Assembly: GCA_017647225.1 (NCBI GenBank)
Contig: JAGCLA010000018.1
Span: 1 to 53,786, forward strand
Direction of reading: 5' to 3'
DNA length: 53,786 bases
From: Bacteroidaceae bacterium
GTDB lineage: Bacteria > Bacteroidota > Bacteroidia > Bacteroidales > Bacteroidaceae
Every line of letters begins with the position of its first letter. Within the stretch, counting starts at the first letter, position 1. Under the pieces are notes generated by a model. The model saw nothing but the letters and a program-made list of their open reading frames with translations, had not been told where the DNA came from and made no database searches. Of this stretch, positions 15,545-24,184 are shown one piece after another. The position numbers were made by a program, and so were the translations under genes.

Positions 15545-15624
15545 AAAAGTTTTCCAAAATAATTTTTAATCGATTGAAAATCAATGAACTAAATTTTTGA
15601 AATATGTAAAAAGTTTTCCAAAAA
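15545..15624. repeat. Pair of 16-base direct repeats upstream of nrdJ
   Basis: AAAAAGTTTTCCAAAA occurs at 15545-15560 and again at 15609-15624, a spacing of 64 bases (about six helical turns), upstream of the nrdJ promoter. They may be operator sites, or chance repeats in AT-rich sequence. Confidence 0.55.
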
Positions 15625-15781
15625 ATAAATTTTAATTAATAAAATGGAAAGTAGGTTGATAAAAAAAGAGTAATAATAGTGTTAAACGAGTGTCTAAAAT
15701 AAACAACGCAGAAAATGGCATGCATACAAAAATAAAGGCAATAATATAGCTGTTTACCCGCAACTTGTTTTCTTCACGAAC

Positions 15782-15858
15782 TTGTCATCCTGAACGAATG
15801 TGAAGGATCTTAAAACCGCGTTAAAAAGAGAGATGCTTCGCTTTGCTCAGCATGACAA
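15782..15858. repeat. GTCATCCTGA-type dispersed intergenic repeat
   Basis: TTGTCATCCTGAACGAA begins the unit, and its imperfect complement TTTGCTCAGCATGACAA ends it, with GAAGGATCT and AGATGCTTCG inside. This arrangement matches a small inverted-repeat element that I recognise as scattered between genes in many bacteria. Only one copy is in the window. Confidence 0.65.
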
Positions 15859-15890
15859 ATAATACTTGGGTCAACATCTATATTATTGCC

Positions 15891-15945
15891 AAAATAAAAG
15901 ACCCGAAATTTGAAGTGAACCCCAAAATTTCCGGTCTTTTATTTT
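15891..15945 (-). terminator. Terminator of dnaA
   Basis: Arms of about 21 bases (15891-15911 and 15924-15945) pair with a single mismatch and have AAAATAAAAGACC at their base. The minus-strand transcript ends in TCTTTTATTTT. The 12-base loop and flanks contain the 17-base string found at the IS end at 53646. Confidence 0.8.
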
Positions 15946-15960
15946 GTATGTTCTATTGAT

Positions 15961-17346
15961 TTATGCTCCTTGAAGTGCGAGGTCTATCTCTTCCAGTTCT
16001 CCACGGAACTGCTTGTCTGTGTCGGCAAGGTTCTCGATTGTCTTGCAGGCATGGAGTACGGTTGCATGATCTCTGTCACCAATGTATTTGCCTATTTTTG
16101 CAATTGACATGTCAAGATGTTTTCTTGCGAGGAACATCGATACCTGGCGGACAAGCACTACTTCGCGTTTGCGTGAACGTGTGTTTATTGCAGAAATTTC
16201 AATTCCGTAATAGTCTGCTACCTTCTTGATGATGTCGTCGATTGTGATCTCGCTCTTTTCATAATCGGAGAAATCGCCAAGGATTCTCTTTGCAAGGTTT
16301 ATATCAATGTCGGCATTTGTTATGGTAGAGTGTGCCATTATTGATACAATGATACCTTCAAGATCTCTTATGCTTGCATTGACATGTTCTGCAATGTATG
16401 AAATGACCTCTTCGGGGAATAAGAGTCCGTCTTTGCGTACCTTGTTACGGAGGATATTCTTGCGCAACTCAAAGTCGGGTTTCTCTATCTCGGCAGTCAT
16501 ACCCCACTTGAAGCGTGTCAACAATCTCTCTTCCATTCCCTGCAGTTGCGCCGGTGAGCGGTCAGATGTCATAATGAGCTGTTTACCATTCAGGTGCAAG
16601 TGGTTGAAAATGTGGAAGAAAGCATTTTGTGTCTTCTGCAGGCCTGCAAATTCCTGTATATCGTCGATTATCAGAACATCAATGCTTTGGTAGAATCTCA
16701 TGAAGTCATTGAAGTTCTTCTGAAGGATAGAGTCGGTGTACTGCACCTGGAACAGGTGTGCTGAAACATACAGAACACGAAGTTCAGGATGCAATTCCTT
16801 GATTTTTACACCAATAGCATTTATCAAGTGTGTTTTTCCCACACCTGACGAGCCATAGATGAATAAGGGGTTGAATGCTCTGCCTGGTCTGTCTGCAACA
16901 CTTATACCCACTGAACGTGACAGACGATTGCTTATGCCTTCGACAAAATTGTCGAATGTATAACGGTTGATAAGCATTGAGTCAAGTTCCTGCACAGCCT
17001 CCTGCATAGCCACAGGTGCGTTATTGTCGCTGTTACCTGTGCCCTTTTTGCTGACATTGTCAGTGCCGATCTCTGTGGTCAAGTTATTGTCCTTGTCGGC
17101 AATGATGCTGTACATGAGTCGTGTGTCGCTACCCATAACCTTAGAAAGGGTAGAACAGAGCAAATCAACGAAGTTTTCCTCGAGGAACTCAAACACAAAA
17201 TGGCTCTTTACCTGAATGGTAAGAGTGTTACCTACATACTTGAGCGGCTTGATATCTGCAAACCAAGTCGTGTAGGTGGCTTCGGAGACATTGTCGCGAA
17301 TAATCTCCAAGCATTTATTCCACTTTGTTGTTAAATTAGAGTTCAT
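15961..17346 (-). CDS. dnaA: Chromosomal replication initiator protein DnaA
   Basis: A 461-residue initiator. An N-terminal domain (about 1-90) is followed by a variable linker, then the AAA+ ATPase with Walker [18 protein letters not shown] (about 165-181) and Walker [10 protein letters not shown]. The C-terminal DNA-binding domain ends with the DnaA signature in [23 protein letters not shown]. The length is normal. It stands alone between nrdJ and dnaX, not next to dnaN or an obvious oriC. Its leader contains competing hairpin arms (17374-17415) and a strong terminator follows the gene. Confidence 0.97.
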   Translation of the reverse strand: MNSNLTTKWNKCLEIIRDNVSEATYTTWFADIKPLKYVGNTLTIQVKSHFVFEFLEENFVDLLCSTLSKVMGSDTRLMYSIIADKDNNLTTEIGTDNVSKKGTGNSDNNAPVAMQEAVQELDSMLINRYTFDNFVEGISNRLSRSVGISVADRPGRAFNPLFIYGSSGVGKTHLINAIGVKIKELHPELRVLYVSAHLFQVQYTDSILQKNFNDFMRFYQSIDVLIIDDIQEFAGLQKTQNAFFHIFNHLHLNGKQLIMTSDRSPAQLQGMEERLLTRFKWGMTAEIEKPDFELRKNILRNKVRKDGLLFPEEVISYIAEHVNASIRDLEGIIVSIMAHSTITNADIDINLAKRILGDFSDYEKSEITIDDIIKKVADYYGIEISAINTRSRKREVVLVRQVSMFLARKHLDMSIAKIGKYIGDRDHATVLHACKTIENLADTDKQFRGELEEIDLALQGA

Positions 17347-17373
17347 CTATTTTTTGTCGAGTTTATTTGACTG

Positions 17374-17415
17374 AAAGAGGCAAATTAAAAGAGGCGCATG
17401 TGTCAAGGCCTCTTT
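17374..17415 (-). promoter_or_regulatory. Possible attenuator-like leader of dnaA
   Basis: On the dnaA-sense strand one AAAGAGGC arm (17408-17415) can pair with either of two GCCTCTTT arms (17388-17395 or 17374-17381). The first hairpin is followed by TTTAATTT. The set lies 28-69 bases upstream of the dnaA ATG. Alternative pairing could control dnaA expression; this is inference. Confidence 0.4.
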
Positions 17416-17809
17416 GCTGTACCAATTCTATTGCAAATATCTGCAAATAAAAATGAAATTGCAAGTCGAAAAACTTTCCTGTTTTTTTTGATAAAATAAC
17501 CTATTGTTTATCAGTGGTTTATGAATTGGCCTCATGCAAAGGTTGTTGTTTTGCGTGAAAATTTTTATACGTTGATAATCAATGTGTTACATTCTTTGTA
17601 AGGCTTTTTCTTACTTTGTGTAAGCTTGCTGTAAATGCGTTTTGCGCTGTTTGTCGCTCCCTTTGGCATTATTGGGAATTAATGTTCCGGCAAATCTTCT
17701 TATTTGGAATAATTCTATATAATGTGAATAATTTTTTTATTTGGAATATATTTTTAGAGGGAAAAAATTGTGTCAAAAAAAGTTGTTTCGTTATATATTC
17801 TTTGTTATA

Positions 17810-17848
17810 ATTATAGCGTTTCGCCCGTGTTGGATGAAACGCTATAAT
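17810..17848. terminator. Hairpin at the end of dnaX
   Basis: A perfect 13-bp inverted repeat (ATTATAGCGTTTC at 17810-17822, its complement at 17836-17848) with a 13-base loop. It starts inside the last bases before the dnaX stop on the minus strand. The T-run is modest. Confidence 0.55.
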
Positions 17849-17854
17849 GGTTCT

Positions 17855-19687
17855 TTATCTTGCAAGTTCAAGGTTCAGTTCCTTTCTTAATTTTTCAATC
17901 AGAGGATTCTTCTCCTTGAGTATCTCAAATTGTTTTGCCTTGTCGTTGACATGTCTTTCCACAACAACCTTGTTTACTTTGACATTTATCTTCAACATCG
18001 CATTGCCCAGTTCCTTGCTCATGCCCCTTATTATTCGGGGGCTCTCTTTTTCGAACATCTCTGCCGCCATCTGGTTGTCAACCGATATGGTAAACGACTC
18101 TTCGCTGTCCATTGTCGGGGATAGCATCTTCATTCTGTCGGCAAGAGCCCTCTCGTTTTCGGGAAGTTGTAGAGCGTATGCGGTCCAAGCCTGTACCAGC
18201 AGGTCATTTGTTATCACCTTTTTTGTCGTGATATTCCTGTCGTTGTTCTCGTTGCTGCGCTCTGTTGCTGCAACCGGTGTCCTGCTCTCTGTCGTGTCAA
18301 GAATTCCTCTTGATTTACGGAACATGCCACCGAGGTTTCCTCCCGTTGCTTTTCGTGTCTGCAGCTCTATTGGTCGGCCGTTGACAACATTGGGCTGTTC
18401 GTTGGCTGCGGGTGTCGTGCTTTTGGGCGTTTCAACATTTACTGCCTTGACGGGCTGTGACGGTGTGCTGAGATTCCTATTCTCAACATTGGCTCTCTCG
18501 TTTACAGGTTGTGCAACTTTGTTCTTCTCCTGTATGTTGTTGAAGATGGGTTTTAGTGTTTTCGGGCGTCGCCCACTGCTGTCGTCGCTGTCGCCGTCAC
18601 CTGCCTGGACAAGCTCTATAAGTGTCAATTCCACCAAAAGACGTTTGTTTCGGCTTGTGCGGTAGTTCATGCTGCAATTGCTGCATAGTCTTATGGCGTT
18701 GAACAGCATCTTCGGTTTGCAACGCTTGGCTTGCTCAATGTATCTGTTGCGCAGTTCGGCACTGCCTTCGAATAGAGTTGCTGTGGCTTCGTCGCTGTTG
18801 ACCAAGAGATCTCTGAAGTGTGATGCCGCGCCTTCTATGAAAATGTTGCCTTCGAAGCCTTTGTTGAGGACATCGTTGAACAATAACAGACTTTGTGGCA
18901 CCTTGCCTTCAAGAATAAAGTCTGTGAGTCTGAAATAATACTCATAGTCGAGTACATTCAAACTCTCTATTACCTTATTATATGTAAGGTCGCCTTGTGT
19001 GAAACTTGCCATCTGGTCGAAAAGCGACAAGGCGTCGCGCATACAGCCGTCAGACTTCTGTGCAATTATGCGGAGTGCCTCATGCTCGGTGTTTATGCCT
19101 TCCTTTCCTGCTATATGTTGCAAGTGTGCTATGATGTCGGCCGATTCTATTCGGCTGAAATCGTATATCTGGCAACGCGACAGGATAGTCGGGATAATTT
19201 TGTGTTTCTCGGTTGTCGCCAAGATGAATATGGCGTGTGCGGGCGGCTCTTCAAGTGTCTTCAGGAATGCGTTGAATGCCGCCTGTGACAACATGTGTAC
19301 CTCGTCGATTATATATACCTTGTATTTTCCGACCTGTGGCGGTATGCGTACCTGCTCGTTCAAAGAACGTATGTCTTCGACTGAATTGTTGCTGGCAGCA
19401 TCGAGTTCGTATATGGAATAGGAACGCTGTTCGTTGAAAGAACGACATGACTCACATTCGTTACATGGCTCGCCTTCGCTTGTCAGGTTCTGGCAATTTA
19501 TTGTTTTGGCGAATATGCGCGCGCAAGTGGTCTTTCCGACACCTCGTGGACCGCAGAACAGGTATGCGTGTGCCAATTTTCCTGTCTGTATGGCGTTTTT
19601 GAGTGTTGTCGTCAATGATTTCTGAGCAACAACCGACTCAAATGTATCGGGGCGGTACTTTCTTGCCGAAACTATATAGTTTTCCAT
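17855..19687 (-). CDS. dnaX: DNA polymerase III subunits gamma and tau
   Basis: A 610-residue clamp-loader subunit. The AAA+ domain (about 1-240) shows Walker A FCGPRGVGKTTCARIF, the zinc-binding cysteines CNECESC, Walker B VYIIDEVHML and the sensor ATTEKHKIIPTILSRCQ. Domain III follows to about residue 370. Then comes a low-complexity Pro/Thr/Asn-rich linker (about 375-490) and a C-terminal tau-like region. It diverges from divIC. A TATATTTG -7 element (19768-19775) would give an 80-base leader. Confidence 0.96.
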   Translation of the reverse strand: MENYIVSARKYRPDTFESVVAQKSLTTTLKNAIQTGKLAHAYLFCGPRGVGKTTCARIFAKTINCQNLTSEGEPCNECESCRSFNEQRSYSIYELDAASNNSVEDIRSLNEQVRIPPQVGKYKVYIIDEVHMLSQAAFNAFLKTLEEPPAHAIFILATTEKHKIIPTILSRCQIYDFSRIESADIIAHLQHIAGKEGINTEHEALRIIAQKSDGCMRDALSLFDQMASFTQGDLTYNKVIESLNVLDYEYYFRLTDFILEGKVPQSLLLFNDVLNKGFEGNIFIEGAASHFRDLLVNSDEATATLFEGSAELRNRYIEQAKRCKPKMLFNAIRLCSNCSMNYRTSRNKRLLVELTLIELVQAGDGDSDDSSGRRPKTLKPIFNNIQEKNKVAQPVNERANVENRNLSTPSQPVKAVNVETPKSTTPAANEQPNVVNGRPIELQTRKATGGNLGGMFRKSRGILDTTESRTPVAATERSNENNDRNITTKKVITNDLLVQAWTAYALQLPENERALADRMKMLSPTMDSEESFTISVDNQMAAEMFEKESPRIIRGMSKELGNAMLKINVKVNKVVVERHVNDKAKQFEILKEKNPLIEKLRKELNLELAR

Positions 19688-19767
19688 ATTTTAGAAATGG
19701 TTTTGAGTTTTGTTAAATGTAAGACACGTGCTGTTTTAATTTCAGCGTTCTTGTTTCTTTCTTATGG

Positions 19768-19795
19768 CAAATATACGAAAATTTTTATACATTTG
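19768..19795. promoter_or_regulatory. Divergent -7 elements for dnaX and divIC
   Basis: On the minus strand TATATTTG (19768-19775) points to dnaX. On the plus strand TACATTTG (19788-19795) points to divIC, whose ATG follows at 19825. Both match TAnnTTTG. The -33 elements are not clear. Confidence 0.5.
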
Positions 19796-19824
19796 CGGTA
19801 TATTCATTAATCCATATTTGTTGT

Positions 19825-20130
19825 ATGCTAAAAAAACTTCTTCCGCTATTTGATTGGATAAAAAGACATAAGTACATATCTGCTACAATCGTATTCCTTT
19901 TTATAATATTTGTAGTAGATGATAACAATATGTTCAAGCAATACAAGAATCAACGTGTCATAGCAGAACTTGAAGAGGAGATAGAGACTATGAAACGCGA
20001 TTCGGCGGAAATCATCAAACGTCAGTTGCAACTTGATTTTCGTGGCGACATAGAGGCGGTGGAAAATCTTGCACGCGAGAAGTATGGCATGCAGAAGGAT
20101 AATGAAGATGTTTTTGTTGTAGAGGATTGA
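19825..20130 (+). CDS. Septum formation initiator, FtsB/DivIC family
   Basis: A 101-residue bitopic membrane protein. A basic N-terminus is followed by one transmembrane helix (about 18-34, YISATIVFLFIIFVV), then a coiled coil (about 38-75, rich in Glu, Lys and Leu), then a tail with REKYGMQKDNEDVFVV, the REKYxM pattern of FtsB/DivIC proteins. Such proteins join FtsL and FtsQ in the divisome. It is followed two bases later by a small membrane protein gene, probably in one transcript. Confidence 0.88.
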   Translation: MLKKLLPLFDWIKRHKYISATIVFLFIIFVVDDNNMFKQYKNQRVIAELEEEIETMKRDSAEIIKRQLQLDFRGDIEAVENLAREKYGMQKDNEDVFVVED

Positions 20131-20132
20131 TT

Positions 20133-20468
20133 ATGAAAGCAATGAAATTTTTATATTATGCAGGTGCAGCGCTGTTGCTGCTTGGAGTAATGGCGAGAAT
20201 GTTCCTTCCTGAATACTATGCGTATATATATATGTCGGGTGCGGTGATGTTTGCTCTGATGCAGTTCTTGTTGCGTCCTCGTGGTTGCTCTCTTACTCTC
20301 CGCCGTCTTGTGAATCAGCAGCAGCTTGCCGGTCTGTTGTTCATTGTGGCCGGAGTGTTGATGTTTACACATACACGCAATGAGTGGATGGTGCTTCTGA
20401 CATGTGGAGCTCTGGTGGAACTCTATACTGCTTACAGAATACCACAAGAATTGGATAATAATAAATAA
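20133..20468 (+). CDS. Small integral membrane protein of unknown function
   Basis: A 111-residue protein with about four hydrophobic segments (AGAALLLLGVMARM, AYIYMSGAVMFALMQFLL, QLAGLLFIVAGVLMF, WMVLLTCGALVELYTAY). No enzymatic motif is seen. The start is the ATG two bases after the divIC stop. Coupling to divIC suggests an envelope or division-related role, which is only inference from position. Confidence 0.75.
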   Translation: MKAMKFLYYAGAALLLLGVMARMFLPEYYAYIYMSGAVMFALMQFLLRPRGCSLTLRRLVNQQQLAGLLFIVAGVLMFTHTRNEWMVLLTCGALVELYTAYRIPQELDNNK

Positions 20469-20482
20469 GGTATAGCTTGTTG

Positions 20483-20974
20483 TCAGTCGGCAAGTTCTAT
20501 GATTTCCAACTCTTTTACATCCTTGCCGTCAATGATGAATTTTACAAGTGTGCGTACCTGCTGCCAACCCTGCTTCCCGGCAGCTCCGGGGTTAATATGC
20601 AGGCAGTCTATCAGGTTGTCATGTTTTATTTTCAGTATATGAGAATGCCCGGCTACGAAAATGTCGGGCTTTTCTTTGTATATGGTACTCCTTATCGACG
20701 GGTCATATTTGCCGGGGTAGCCGCCTATGTGTTTCATTATAACCCGGCACCCTTCAATCTCGAATTTCAGAACCTCGTCGAATCGTAAACGCAGCTCCTG
20801 ACCATCGATGTTGCCATATACGGCACGTACAGGGCAGATGGCTTCAAGACGTTCTATGATTAGCCCTGAACCTATGTCGCCGGCGTGCCATATCTCGTCG
20901 CAGTCGGCAAAGTGGCGTGCATATTTCTCGTCCCACCAGCTGTGGGTGTCGGACAGAACGCCAATCCTTTTCAT
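20483..20974 (-). CDS. YfcE/MJ0936-family metallophosphodiesterase
   Basis: A 163-residue calcineurin-like phosphoesterase. Metal-binding motifs are visible in order: GVLSDTHSWW (D-x-H), EIWHAGDIG (GD), VYGNID (GNxD), VIMKHIGGYPG, and VAGHSHILK (GHSH). Family members hydrolyse phosphodiesters with Mn or similar ions; the natural substrate is unknown. Its start overlaps the stop of the upstream kinase-like gene by one base, so the two are co-translated. Confidence 0.88.
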   Translation of the reverse strand: MKRIGVLSDTHSWWDEKYARHFADCDEIWHAGDIGSGLIIERLEAICPVRAVYGNIDGQELRLRFDEVLKFEIEGCRVIMKHIGGYPGKYDPSIRSTIYKEKPDIFVAGHSHILKIKHDNLIDCLHINPGAAGKQGWQQVRTLVKFIIDGKDVKELEIIELAD

Positions 20975-21591
20975 TATACAAAACTGTTTGTGATGAAGTT
21001 GTAGAGGAAATTCACAGTGCCTTCAATACCCATGCGTGATGAATTCACGCAAATGTCGTAGCTGCGTGCCTCGCCCCAATGTGTTGTCGCATAGTAGTCG
21101 TGGTATGAACGACGGCGCTTGTCGCCTTTTTCTATGAATTCAACGGCCTTCTCGTGGTTGAGGGACTCTTTCTCCATTATGCGCTCAATACGTTCCTGTG
21201 TATCTGCGGTAATGAATATGCTGAGCTTTTTGGGGTGGTCGCGCAATACATATTCCGAGCAACGTCCTACTATTATGCAAGGCTCTTTGTCGGCAAGTTC
21301 TCTGATTGTCTCGCTCTGTATCTCGAACAGCTTGTCATTTGTCATGTAGCTATCTCCCGGAATGTAGTTGCTCATAGAGCCGTGTATGCTGAACAAACCG
21401 TTAAGGAAACCGCTTGTTTCACGTTCATCGGCATCTTCAAAGACGGTGGTATCGAGTCCACTATCCCTTGCTGCAACCTCAAGCAGGGTCTTGTCGTAAA
21501 CCTTTATATTCAGCATTGCTCCCAACTTTTCGGCAATCTCTTTACCTCCACTGCCAAGTTGGCGTCCTATAGAAATAACGTAGTTTTTCAT
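20974..21591 (-). CDS. Cytidylate kinase-like protein
   Basis: A 205-residue P-loop kinase-like protein. The N-terminus VISIGRQLGSGGKEIAEKLG has a glycine-rich phosphate loop of the cytidylate kinase-2 type (PF13189), followed by YDKTLLEVAARDSGL and CIIVGRCSEYVLRDHPKKLSIFI. It is shorter than and different from canonical Cmk, so it is named only as like. It lies between MATE and YfcE-like genes on the same strand. The substrate is unknown. Confidence 0.8.
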   Translation of the reverse strand: MKNYVISIGRQLGSGGKEIAEKLGAMLNIKVYDKTLLEVAARDSGLDTTVFEDADERETSGFLNGLFSIHGSMSNYIPGDSYMTNDKLFEIQSETIRELADKEPCIIVGRCSEYVLRDHPKKLSIFITADTQERIERIMEKESLNHEKAVEFIEKGDKRRRSYHDYYATTHWGEARSYDICVNSSRMGIEGTVNFLYNFITNSFV

Positions 21592-21602
21592 ATATGTCGT
21601 TA

Positions 21603-22982
21603 TTAAAGGTTGTTACTCTCTCTCTTCCACTCTCTGAATTGTATGTATAGCATTACAATTGTAAGCATCGCAGCAATGATGTCCGAAATAGGCATGCTGT
21701 ACCAAACACCTTCTTCGCCAATGAACATGGGGAGTATTATCAACAGCGGAATCAACAGCAACACTTGTCTTGTTAATGACAGGAATATCGATTTGTTGAC
21801 CTTGCCGATGCTCTGGAAAAAGTTTGTTGTTACAAGTTGGAAACCTATCAGCGGCATGAATATCGACATTACACGCATGGCCCATGCAGCCTTGTCAATA
21901 AGTTCGCTTTCTGTGGTAAATGCTTTAGCAACCGTTTCTGGCATGAATTCGCTTATGATGAAACCGAGGGTCGTTACGGCTGTACCCCAAATTATTGTCA
22001 ACATCAAGGCTTTGCGTACTCTGTCGTGTCGGCGCGCACCATAGTTATATCCCACAATGGGTTGCATACCCTGTGTCAAACCGAGTACCACCATTACGAA
22101 AACGAATTGTATTCTGTTGGCTATGCCGTATGCCGCAATTGACAAATCGCCGTTCTCGCTGTAACTACGCAATCCCTTGTTTATGATGATGACCACAATA
22201 CATGCGGCTGCATTTATGAAGAATGGCGACATGCCGATGCTTAGGATTCCCGACACAATCTCTCTCTTCAACTTGTATATGCCGCGTTGCAGGTGTAGCA
22301 GCTCGTTGGGGTTGCTTAATAATCTTGTCTGCCATATCAAGGTTATGCACTGCGCCAGAATTGTTGCTGTTGCAGCACCCTTGATGCCCCAGCCGAGAGC
22401 ATATATGAACAGTGGGGCAAGTATTATGTTCATTACCACTGTGATGATGGTCGCGTACATTGCCTGTTTGGGGTGTCCCGATGCTCTTAATGCGGCATTT
22501 ATACCAAAATAAAGGTGTGTTACCACATTTCCGTAGAGAATAATCTGCATGAAATCGCGTGCAAAGGGAAGCGTTGTTTCGCTTGCACCGAAGAATCGTA
22601 GAATCTCATCAAGGAAAATCAATGATACTCCGGCAAAAATACAGCCCATAATTACATTCAACGTAACAAGGTTGCCAAGAATGTTTTTAGCTGAATCATA
22701 GTCACGTTGTCCGAGTCTTACCGACAGCTGTGTTGCTCCGCCCACACCTACCATTGCACCGAATGCCGCCGACAGGTTCATGAACGGGAATGTTGTCGCG
22801 AGGCCCGAAATAGCCTCCGCTCCTACATTCGGAATGTGTCCTATGAAAACGCTGTCAATCATGTTGTACAGCGAAGCTGCTGTCTGTGCAATAATGGCCG
22901 GTATGGCATATTGCATCAGCAGTTTACCGATATTTTCCGTACCCAGCTCTGTGGGGATTTTCTTGTTCTTTGTAGTGCTCAT
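21603..22982 (-). CDS. MATE family efflux transporter
   Basis: A 459-residue integral membrane protein with about twelve transmembrane helices in two halves. MATE features are the N-terminal LLMQYAIPAIIAQTAASLYNMIDSVFIG, then GLATTFPFMNLSAAFGAMVGVGGATQLSVRLGQ, and in the second half GLTQGMQPIVGYNYGARRHDRV. These proteins export drugs or metabolites in exchange for Na+ or H+. It probably begins the minus-strand transcript with the kinase-like and YfcE-like genes (11-base gap). Confidence 0.93.
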   Translation of the reverse strand: MSTTKNKKIPTELGTENIGKLLMQYAIPAIIAQTAASLYNMIDSVFIGHIPNVGAEAISGLATTFPFMNLSAAFGAMVGVGGATQLSVRLGQRDYDSAKNILGNLVTLNVIMGCIFAGVSLIFLDEILRFFGASETTLPFARDFMQIILYGNVVTHLYFGINAALRASGHPKQAMYATIITVVMNIILAPLFIYALGWGIKGAATATILAQCITLIWQTRLLSNPNELLHLQRGIYKLKREIVSGILSIGMSPFFINAAACIVVIIINKGLRSYSENGDLSIAAYGIANRIQFVFVMVVLGLTQGMQPIVGYNYGARRHDRVRKALMLTIIWGTAVTTLGFIISEFMPETVAKAFTTESELIDKAAWAMRVMSIFMPLIGFQLVTTNFFQSIGKVNKSIFLSLTRQVLLLIPLLIILPMFIGEEGVWYSMPISDIIAAMLTIVMLYIQFREWKRESNNL

Positions 22983-23024
22983 AAAAAACTATAAACCCTC
23001 TGTGCTTGTTGCAAAAAAAAATCA

Positions 23025-23032
23025 TATCTTTG
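23025..23032 (+). promoter_or_regulatory. -7 element of mnmA
   Basis: TATCTTTG matches TAnnTTTG and lies 66 bases ahead of the mnmA ATG. A small ATAACC/GGTTAT stem (23036-23053) falls in the predicted leader. The -33 element is weak. Confidence 0.5.
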
Positions 23033-23098
23033 TGCTATAACCGTTAAGGTTATGGAATTATTTTACAAAAGTAAACAAAAAAATCAACTATATAATAT

Positions 23099-24184
23099 AT
23101 GTCGGCGGAAAAGAGTGTTTTGGTTGGAATGAGTGGCGGTATAGACAGCACAGCTGTGTGTCATATATTGCTTTCGCAGGGCTATAGGGTGGTAGGTCTT
23201 ACTTTTATCACATGCAGTGCCGGCGAAGATGCTGCTCAGTCGGCAAAAAGACTCGCCGACAACCTTGGGATAGAACACCATATCGTCGATGTGCGTGAGG
23301 AATTCCGTCATTTGGTGGTGGAGCCGTTTATCGACAGTTATCTTAAAGGTGTCACTCCGAATCCATGTGTCAATTGTAATCCGACGGTGAAATTCCGCCT
23401 GCTCGAAGAGTGGGCTGACAAACTCGGCTGTAAGCATATTGCCACAGGGCACTATGTCAAGGTCGTTTCTCATGGCGATGGTTGCGAAAAACGATATTAT
23501 ATAGTTACAGGCGACGACGACCGCAAGGACCAGAGCTATTTTCTCTGGAGGCTTACCCAAGAACAGCTCTCGCGTGTGATATTCCCTCTTGGCGGTTTGG
23601 AGAAAAGCGATGTCCTCGACTATCTTGCCAATAACGGTATGCAGAGCGTGGCAAGTTCGGGCGAGAGCATGGAGGTATGTTTCATTCCGGGTGATTATCG
23701 CGATTTCTTGCGTGAAAATGTTCCGGATATCGAAGAACGTTTTGCGGGAGGCTCATTTGTTGATAGTGAGGGTCGTGTGCTCGGCAAACACAAAGGCTAT
23801 CCCTTTTACACCATAGGACAACGCAAGGGACTTGGTATAGCTCTTGGCAAGCCGGCTTATGTGATAAAGATAAACCCTGCAAAGAATACGGTAATGCTTG
23901 GAAGCGAAGAGCAACTTGTTGCACGTTATATGCTTGTCGATGAACCGCAATGGGTTGGGGACGTGCCGGAACGGGTTTCGGTGCGTGTGCGTTATCGCAG
24001 TCGCCCGATAGAGTGTGAAGCACCAGTTGCTGTAGGCGACGGACGTTGGCTTGTCAGGTTACATGGTGAGGCATCGGCTATAACACCGGGGCAATCTGCC
24101 GTGTTTTATTGCGAGAACACTGTTGTTGGCGGTGCTTTCATAGCGGACCAACGTGGTATAAACCAATGGATACCCAAAGAATGA
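23099..24184 (+). CDS. mnmA: tRNA-specific 2-thiouridylase MnmA
   Basis: A 361-residue enzyme that thiolates U34 of tRNA-Lys, -Glu and -Gln. The PP-loop is LVGMSGGIDSTAVCHILL. The first catalytic cysteine lies in TPNPCVNCNPTVKF and the second in SMEVCFIPGDYRDFL. Segments HKGYPFYTIGQRKGLGIA and the C-terminal beta-barrel (about 270-355, ending AVFYCENTVVGGAFI) complete the family pattern. Its stop overlaps the start of xseA in ATGA. Confidence 0.95.
   Translation: MSAEKSVLVGMSGGIDSTAVCHILLSQGYRVVGLTFITCSAGEDAAQSAKRLADNLGIEHHIVDVREEFRHLVVEPFIDSYLKGVTPNPCVNCNPTVKFRLLEEWADKLGCKHIATGHYVKVVSHGDGCEKRYYIVTGDDDRKDQSYFLWRLTQEQLSRVIFPLGGLEKSDVLDYLANNGMQSVASSGESMEVCFIPGDYRDFLRENVPDIEERFAGGSFVDSEGRVLGKHKGYPFYTIGQRKGLGIALGKPAYVIKINPAKNTVMLGSEEQLVARYMLVDEPQWVGDVPERVSVRVRYRSRPIECEAPVAVGDGRWLVRLHGEASAITPGQSAVFYCENTVVGGAFIADQRGINQWIPKE

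Larger units (their letters stand above)
15439..15960. other. Gene-free 522-base region between nrdJ and dnaA
   Basis: It contains no credible gene. From left to right it holds the nrdJ promoter, two 16-base direct repeats in very AT-rich DNA (15545-15624), a GTCATCCTGA-type dispersed repeat (15782-15858) and the dnaA terminator (15891-15945). No cluster of DnaA boxes was seen. Confidence 0.7.
17347..17854. other. Gene-free 508-base region between dnaA and dnaX
   Basis: No gene is supported here. It contains the dnaA leader with the three-arm repeat (17374-17415), an AT-rich middle part without clear DnaA boxes or a clear TAnnTTTG promoter, and the hairpin ending dnaX (17810-17848). Confidence 0.65.

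Noticed and set aside
15439-15660. Cobalamin riboswitch ahead of the B12-dependent reductase
   Set aside because: The promoter leaves only about 40 bases of leader, too short, and no B12-box-like sequence was recognised.
15439-15960. Possible chromosome origin beside dnaA
   Set aside because: The region is AT-rich, but no group of DnaA boxes was found here or in 17347-17854, and dnaN is not adjacent.
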